This document shows, one piece after another, positions 57,669 through 64,000 of a DNA stretch of 64,000 bases. The position numbers were made by a program, and so were the translations under genes. Source of the DNA: Atrina japonica (taxonomy: Eukaryota; Mollusca; Bivalvia; Pterioida; Pinnidae); NCBI GenBank assembly GCA_030159075.1, contig BROG01000461.1, forward strand, positions 537,564 through 601,563, read 5' to 3'. Each line of letters starts with the position of its first letter. Within the stretch, counting starts at the first letter, position 1. Under the pieces are notes generated by a model, which saw only the letters and a program-made list of their open reading frames with translations, ran no database searches and was not told the origin of the DNA.

Positions 57669-57803
57669 CCCATTTACAATTAAAATTCAATAAACATGTT
57701 GAATACCTTTTTTCGACACTCGACCATGTGAATTAATTAATATCCTCGACGTTACTAAAATAAAATGATATTGATATTATGCTTGACTACATGGATTTCA
57801 TAT

Positions 57804-58014
57804 CTCATCAACCTCTGATGTCACATTTGGACCTTCCCATTGCAACGAATGGTTAAGTCCATTGTCACAATTTAGGAACGCATGAATTAGAATAAAAATT
57901 CATAATGATTTTACATGCAATATGAACTTGTTCACTCCTGAATTATGACAGTAGACCATTCTATTTATTGATCTGGGCGAGTCTAAATGTAACTACAAGG
58001 GTTGATGAGTTAAA
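57804..58014. mobile_element. MITE (family C), copy in intergenic DNA
   Basis: Left ctcatcaacctctgatgtca and right aactacaagggttgatgagt. The right half from 57890 is repeated at 58648 by the tandem duplication, so the second unit has only a half MITE. Confidence 0.75.
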
Positions 58015-59399
58015 ACAAAGTACGCTGCTTCATGGGTCGTGTGGAAAACACTACCAAAGTCACAATAATGTTATACACCCGAACAAAGAATAGAAAAACA
58101 ATAAGTCTTTTCGAGGTTTCTATTAAGCCATGGTTTTTTTGGATATATTGGTATGCAGCTTCACAGAAAAAGTAACCAGCATCATTTCCGGTTAAGGCAT
58201 TAATTGTATATATGACCAGAAATATGGATTACATACAATAGAAGGAGCTAAATTGGTGAGGCAGTCTTCAGGAAAGACATGATACTTGTCTTCTCTACAG
58301 GAAAGAACATTTAGCTTAACTTTTTTCTATGTAAAATTATCGGAAACAGGATATAATTGAATGTCACCAATGTAAACAATACGAAACCGGAAGTTCTGTT
58401 GACGTCACGTGTTCTGAGTACAACGTATTTCGACAAAACTGAACAGAATGGAACAACTAAGAAAATAATTATTTATAAAAATTTTCGCTAGGTATTTGAA
58501 TTCGGGTGTAATTTACATTAGTTTGAAAAAAGTTAGATGTGAACAGTATAAATAAAAGTATAGTTGAATTTGAAAGTATTCAATTAATTATCGTGAATTT
58601 GATGACATATAGATGTTCACTTATCCGTCTACTCGTCTATAAAAAATGAATAAAAATTCATAATGATTTTACATGCAATATGAACTTGTTCACTCCTGAA
58701 TTATGACAGTAGACCATTCTATTTATTGATCTGGGCGAGTCTAAATGTAACTACAAGGGTTGATGAGTTAAAACAAAGTACGCTGCTTCATGGGTCGTGT
58801 GGAAAACACTTCCAAAGTCACAATAATGTTATACACCCGAACAAAGAATAGAAAAACAATAAGTCTTTTCGAGGTTTCTATTAAGCCATGGTTTTTTTTG
58901 GACATATTGGTATGCAGCTTCACAGAAAAAGTAACCAGCATCATTTCCGGTTAAGGCATTAATTGTATATATGACCAGAAATATGGATTACATACAATAG
59001 AAGGAGCTAAATTGGTGAGGCAGTCTTCAGGAAAGACATGATACTTGTCTTCTCTACAGGAAAGAACATTTAGCTTAACTTTTTTCTATGTAAATTTATC
59101 GGAAACAGGATATAATTGAATGTCACCAATGTAAACAATACGAAACCGGAAGTTCTGTTGACGTCACGTGATCTGAGTACAACGTATTTCGACAAAACTG
59201 AACAGAATGGAACAACTAAGAAAATAATTATTTATAAAAATTTTCGCTAGGTATTTGAATTCGGGTGTAATTTACATTAGTTTGAAAAAAGTTAGATGTG
59301 AACAGTATAAATAAAAGTATAGTTGAATTTGAAAGTATTCAATTAATTATCGTGAATTTGATGACATATAGATGTTCACTTATCCGTCTACTCGTCTAT
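57890..59399 (+). repeat. Recent tandem duplication, about 758-bp period
   Basis: 57890-58640 and 58648-59399 are nearly identical: I count about four substitutions and one T-run length change. The junction is at the A-rich gaataaaaattca, suggesting a short-homology event. No gene inside; each unit carries gtcacgtg(t/a)tctgagtaca, related to 29563-29712. Confidence 0.93.
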
Positions 59400-59542
59400 A
59401 GGTCTACCAAGGTAAAGTGACACGTCTATCTGTCAAAGCACCAAAAACAATACGGTTTATTTACCAAAAAATAAGAATGCACCGGCAACACGTAACTCCA
59501 TGTACTACACTAGCTCTAATATTTTATCTATTAGATTGTGTT

Positions 59543-59826
59543 CGAGAAAAAAAGATGTTTGTTTGTTTGTTTATTGTTGTTTAACGTCCCACTCAAGAAT
59601 ATTTCACTCATATTGAGACGTCACCAAATGCCGGTGAAAGGCTTCAAATCGAGCAGTGAAGGTTCTTTAACGTGCCGACACCTACTGTGACACGGGACAT
59701 CGGTTTCTACCCTCACATCCGAAAGACAGGAAACCAACCTGCCGCCGGTTGGACTCGAACTCATGACCTCACGATCAAGAGTCGAGCGCACTACCGACTG
59801 AGCCAGGCCGGCTCGCCGAGAAAAAG
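59543..59826 (-). mobile_element. tRNA-derived SINE, family 2, well preserved
   Basis: Reverse strand: gcctggctcagtcggtagtg, box B gagttcgagtcc, and the 3' end gttaaacaacaataaac with a (caaa)n tail. Flanked by cgagaaaaaaag and cgagaaaaag. Lacks a short internal block present in the 7539 copy. Confidence 0.85.
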
Positions 59827-59829
59827 TTT

Positions 59830-60930
59830 ACCGTCCTTAACATGATTTAATTAAGACTGGTTGTGATTATAAACATGCGTCTACCTCCGTAGACCTATAT
59901 ATCGAGATATTCCTTTTTGTTTTGTATTTGGGCTATGGATTAACAGCGTAAGTGACCGTCACCGGGGTTTTTCTAAATCACCTTGACCCTGATCCCACTC
60001 CGACTTTTCTAGAAACCGTCATTATCAAATTCAAGAATGTTCAGGATGTGTTGATAGGATCGATATTTTTATTCGTGTTGTTAATATTAACTTTCACTAT
60101 TCTATAAATAAATTGTGTTGATTGCGTATAATATAAAATAAATGGCATCCAAACGATGCAGTTTTGAAAATTATTGCAAGTTATTACATTAACATGTTGT
60201 TTATAGGATATACTTAAAATCCTTGTAAAATACATTGTTCATTATATTCAAATTAACAAAACTCAGGCTGTGACGTGTATTGGACTTTGCAGCGTAATTA
60301 AATTTGAGATAAAAATAAAAGTACCTGTATACAAAGTCCAGACCATTCTATGATGGCCACGACTGAAATGAGATAAGAAAGATGAACATGACTGAAATAT
60401 AAACGAGTCGTATTTCAATGTCGGTGGGTAAATTTATAAATAGCATCGAACAGTCTATGGCAGACATGAATTCTGACCAATGTTAGAAATATTTGTTAAG
60501 CTGTTTGCATAGTTAAACTGCTAAAGAGAAAGTTGGACAATTTGATTACACCAGTAATATTTACTTAAACTCACAGAGAAATAAATGTGAAAACGAAAGT
60601 TTATGGTATATCTGACATCAGGGATGGCAGTGAGAATATACACATTTATAAATATTACAATGGCAATGAAACAGACAAATCAAAAAGCCAAATTCACCTA
60701 TTCTGCAAATGAAAGGTAAATCATGTAATATGGTCAAATATCTAATCGAAATCACCGTTCATGTCCAATTAATGGATATAACAAAGAACGTGGGGCTTAT
60801 TCAATGGTGCTATAAAGCACCACCGAAGTTTGCTCCCAAACGTAACCAGCCATAGAATGTATGTTATGTAGATTCAGTTTCAGAAATTGCTTAAAGATCT
60901 CCCGTTGTTAAATGTCCTTTTAAACTTTTA
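59830..60930. other. Intergenic: nothing recognised
   Basis: AT-rich, no repeat or coding frame that I can support. Confidence 0.4.
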
Positions 60931-60934
60931 TTAT

Positions 60935-61180
60935 CATTTCATTTATCTTCATTAATATTTTTAATCATAATTTATCATCCCTTCGATTTTTTTGTCATCA
61001 TCTCTTTGACATTTAGTTATTATCTCTTCACTCTTTAGTTATCATCTCTTTACCATTGGGTTATTATCCCTTTAAGTTTTTGTCATCATCACATCGATAT
61101 TTAGTTATTATCACTTTGATATTCAGTTATCATCTCTTTACTCTTTATCTATCATCTCTTTGCTTATCGTATCTTTAATG
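60935..61180 (+). repeat. Degenerate tandem repeat with ttatcatctcttt core
   Basis: About seven copies of tttagttatcatctctttac with variable spacing of 25-35 bp. Confidence 0.7.
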
Positions 61181-61384
61181 TCTAGTATAAAATTATAGTC
61201 CACTGATGTATATGATATATTGCAGATGTAAGTTAATGTATAAGACAGACATTACAATCTTTGACATTCTCTATTTCAAGTTTTGTTTTGTTTTTGTATT
61301 CCGATGCAAGAAACACTGAGCATCAAATGAGAAAGTAGATTTAACACTGTGAGGATTTTGTGACAGTAACAAGCACATGCATAA

Positions 61385-61415
61385 TTGTGTGTGTGTGTGT
61401 GTGTGTGTGTGTTAG
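61385..61415. repeat. (TG)n microsatellite
   Basis: Short TG run. Confidence 0.95.
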
Positions 61416-61559
61416 AGAGAAAATTTTATTGTGTCATTCCGCATTGCGTTAGAATTCTTTTAACAAAGTAGACTCCAGTAAGTCCCCAATTAAACTATAC
61501 AATTTATTTTTTTTAAATCGTAATTTTTACCCGCTACCAATAGTAGTTATAGGTGGGTC

Positions 61560-61785
61560 AATGTTCATCATGTGGTTTCATATAAAATCTTCAGGATGTC
61601 CAAATCTGGTGAATCTGGACAAACATGGACATCTGGAAATACAGTGGCGTAAAACAAAAACTAACTAACTAACTAACTGGAAATACAGAGGTGGGATCAG
61701 TTGTTACGGAGGACTTGACAGGTCACATCCGCCGTGGGTCCGCAGTCAAATTCAAATGAAATAGTTGAGGAAGAATTCAGAGTTT
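61560..61785 (-). repeat. Repeat family D, copy 3 (inverted)
   Basis: The reverse strand reads ttcttcctcaactatttcat, ttgaatttgactgcggac, cggcggatgtgacc and gtccatgtttgtcc in the order of copies 1 and 2. It contains a short ctaa repeat at 61657-61677. Confidence 0.65.
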
Positions 61786-62014
61786 GTGGTTGTCAACATA
61801 AAACACCATTGATCTGCATTTTTATTTCCTTTTTCTTTTCATTCTGTTGACTTAAACACAAACATGTCACAATGCCAAAGTGTATATAGAACTTCCTTCC
61901 AGATTTTTGTATATGCGTGTGCAGTTTTGTTGCATGTATTAATCAAAATATTCTGATTATACATTATGACAAAAGTCTACGATACTGTTGATAACAAAAT
62001 GAACGATGTCCTAA

Positions 62015-62135
62015 TAATCATTATAATAATGATAATTATAACAACAATAACAATGACAATGATGATAGTAATGGCTACAACGATGAGGATGATGATGATG
62101 ATGATGACGACGACGACGAAGATGATGATGGAAAT
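62015..62135. repeat. Compound trinucleotide repeat (ATA/ACA/GAT/GAC)
   Basis: Run of aat, aca, gat and gac triplets. The I- and H-rich ORFs on the minus strand come from it. Confidence 0.9.
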
Positions 62136-62699
62136 GTAATGCTCTGTGCATATAATAAAAAGTAGTATGACTGTAATGCTCGTGCAGAAGCACGTGCGCA
62201 GCATATGATGAAGATAATACCTGCTTAACGAAACTGTAATTCTGATTTACGCTCAACTGTATGTTTAAACTACCGCTGATTTCCGAAAAATAGTACATTT
62301 TCCCAGAAGCGGTGGCGTTAGATGTATGTTAATCAGGTTCAACTAAATATTCCTCCCTGTTTTAATAGTAAGTAATCACGAGAATTAAGGTTCTATTGCG
62401 AGATGAAACGGAATGATCTATACTCCAATTTAGTATTTAAGTACTTAATTGAGGGTCCGGAAATAATTAGATAAAGAAAACCCCGAAATTTTAGGTTTTA
62501 GACAGTAAATGATAAACGTGACATGTTTTCTACGTGATATAATAGGTGCACAACATGACCCCATCCCCACCTACGTGGATACAAATAACTACAAACTGTT
62601 TAGAGTTATTGTTCCATAAATTATGTGTACGGTTTTATTTTCGTGTAAAATTATAGTTTTAGCCATCACTTGATGCTTGTTTGAATTGTGTTTTATGAA

Positions 62700-62815
62700 A
62701 CACTCAATAATTTCTTAGGTATATTGATGGCGGCGGACAGTTTTTAATGTTGGAACCCGATTACAATATACCCATGAAGCGACAATCGGCCTTTCGCAAG
62801 TAAACAGTTGACATA
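62700..62815 (-). mobile_element. Fragment of SINE family 1
   Basis: Keeps gatggcggcggacagttttt, then cctttcgcaagtaaac in the reverse order of the family. Confidence 0.5.
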
Positions 62816-62828
62816 ACAACATCGTTTA

Positions 62829-62995
62829 AACCCTTTCACCCCTAAATATCTAAATCTAATGTTATTTTCTATTGTTTAGACCAGTCTATTATGATCTGTA
62901 GGGTTGAAAGGTTTTAAAAATATGAACAAAAAAATAACAAACCAAAAAACAAAAAAACAAAAACAAATAAAAACCAAAAAAAAAAAAAAAAACTA
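62829..62995. repeat. Small fold-back repeat, then A-rich tract
   Basis: aaccctttcacccctaaat against gtagggttgaaaggtttt, related to 11525-11612. An (A/C)-rich stretch follows to 62995. Confidence 0.5.
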
Positions 62996-63854
62996 AACAA
63001 ACAAAAATCTAATAATTGGACCCTTTTCTACATTGATTTTGTATAAATCATTTTTTATATTTTACATTTTTTACATTTTGTATAAATGTAGTTTATATAT
63101 TAAATACGTAGTGTCTTCGACTACGATATGTCTTCGATATGTTTAGAGATTAAGTTTTCATGTCAGAATTCTCCGAACATTTAACCATAATTTGTAATAT
63201 ATCACTTAAATGAAGACTACACTTTACTTCTACTACATAGTATTTATTATTTGTTCGTAAAGCTTCCGTAAGTATTTCACAACAATTAGATATCAGGAAG
63301 GATAGAATAAGTGATTCCGACTAGTGGGCCACATATAGAAATAATATTTTATGAAATCGAGCGTGTATGTAAAATATCATGAGTAAGCATATAAATATTA
63401 TGAGCCATACCAACGTTGAAGTTTCACAAAAGAGACCAAAACAAATTCTCAAGGCGATCTGTCTGTCAATAAGACTTTATCAGTTTGTTGAGCTCGAATT
63501 TGATATAAATGTATATGTCCGAAAGAAAAAGTATCATACAAGACCAAATAATAAATCTTATGTATTGCATTTGTAGTTAAGAATAAAAGAAGCATGTGCA
63601 TATTTCCGTAAACAGGCAAAATCTTTCTATCACAGTTTATGAACTCTCATATTTAGAAATAAAACTGGATTGAAATTCGTTGAACTATATTGTCAGTTGC
63701 TAAACATTGCTCAAACAGATATAAACGCCGAAAAAAAAGATTCATTTGAAAGAAACATACATTTGTTTTTCTCATGGAATTGCAATATTTCAATGGTTTT
63801 ACACCAAATGTGAAATACGAATAACATTCATTCGGTTGTGAAGAACGATAAAAA

Positions 63855-64000
63855 CTGTCTCAGTGGCCTAGTGGTTAGAACACGCGTTTTCAACTATGGG
63901 GTCTCTCACCTTTAGTCAGCGAAGGTTCAAGTCCCGCTGGAACCCAATTAAGCTAATTTAGAGAGATAGTTTACTAGTTTACTTTCGGAAGGCCGTTGGT
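63855..64000 (+). mobile_element. SINE family 1, cut by the window end
   Basis: Head tcagtggcctagtggttaga (box A) and ggttcaagtcccgctgg (box B), then the start of the family body ending cggaaggccgttggt at the last base. Continues outside the window. Confidence 0.75.

Noticed and set aside
61977..62298. I-rich and H-rich ORFs
   Set aside because: They come from the trinucleotide repeat at 62015-62135.

Overview
The window is a piece of an AT-rich, intron-rich animal genome, most likely a mollusc and probably a bivalve. The evidence is two conserved metazoan genes with many small exons, plus repeat families I associate with molluscan DNA: two tRNA-derived SINE families and the repeat containing 'gggccataactctg'. 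The species assignment is inference from memory, not from a search.

Two protein-coding genes can be assembled exon by exon, with reading frame kept across every junction. On the minus strand (26966 down to 6801) lies a complete 15-exon MCM7 gene encoding a 723-residue subunit of the MCM2-7 replicative helicase. On the plus strand (30668 to 41763) lies a complete 7-exon DCUN1D1/DCUN1D2-like gene encoding a 258-residue cullin neddylation co-factor (DCN1 family). The genes are divergent, with about 3.7 kb between start codons. The MCM7 promoter side carries a canonical E2F site and an E-box within 75 bp of the ATG. The DCUN1D side has a 165-bp pure GA tract, an NRF1-like site and a short upstream ORF that overlaps the start codon.

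Region by region: 1-6430 is gene-free and made of old SINEs, fold-back DNA elements and a diverged tandem repeat. 6430-26970 is MCM7, with SINEs, MITEs and two hAT-like elements in its introns. 26970-30660 is the intergenic spacer, holding a 407-bp inverted-repeat element, a CpG-rich array built on a CTTTTCGC core, and the GA tract. 30660-42360 is DCUN1D, with an 81-bp perfect palindrome, a hAT-like element with a SINE nested inside it, and two large minisatellites in its introns. 42360-64000 has no gene I can support. It is filled with MITEs, microsatellites, SINEs, a three-copy repeat family and a very recent 758-bp tandem duplication.

The two genes act in unrelated parts of growth control (DNA replication licensing and cullin-RING ligase activation), and nothing here shows that they are co-regulated. 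I did not find an obviously new multi-gene system. The strongest unexpected patterns are that all four intronic minisatellites start within about 50 nt downstream of a 5' splice site, the perfect palindrome in DCUN1D intron 2, and the upstream ORF overlapping the DCUN1D start.
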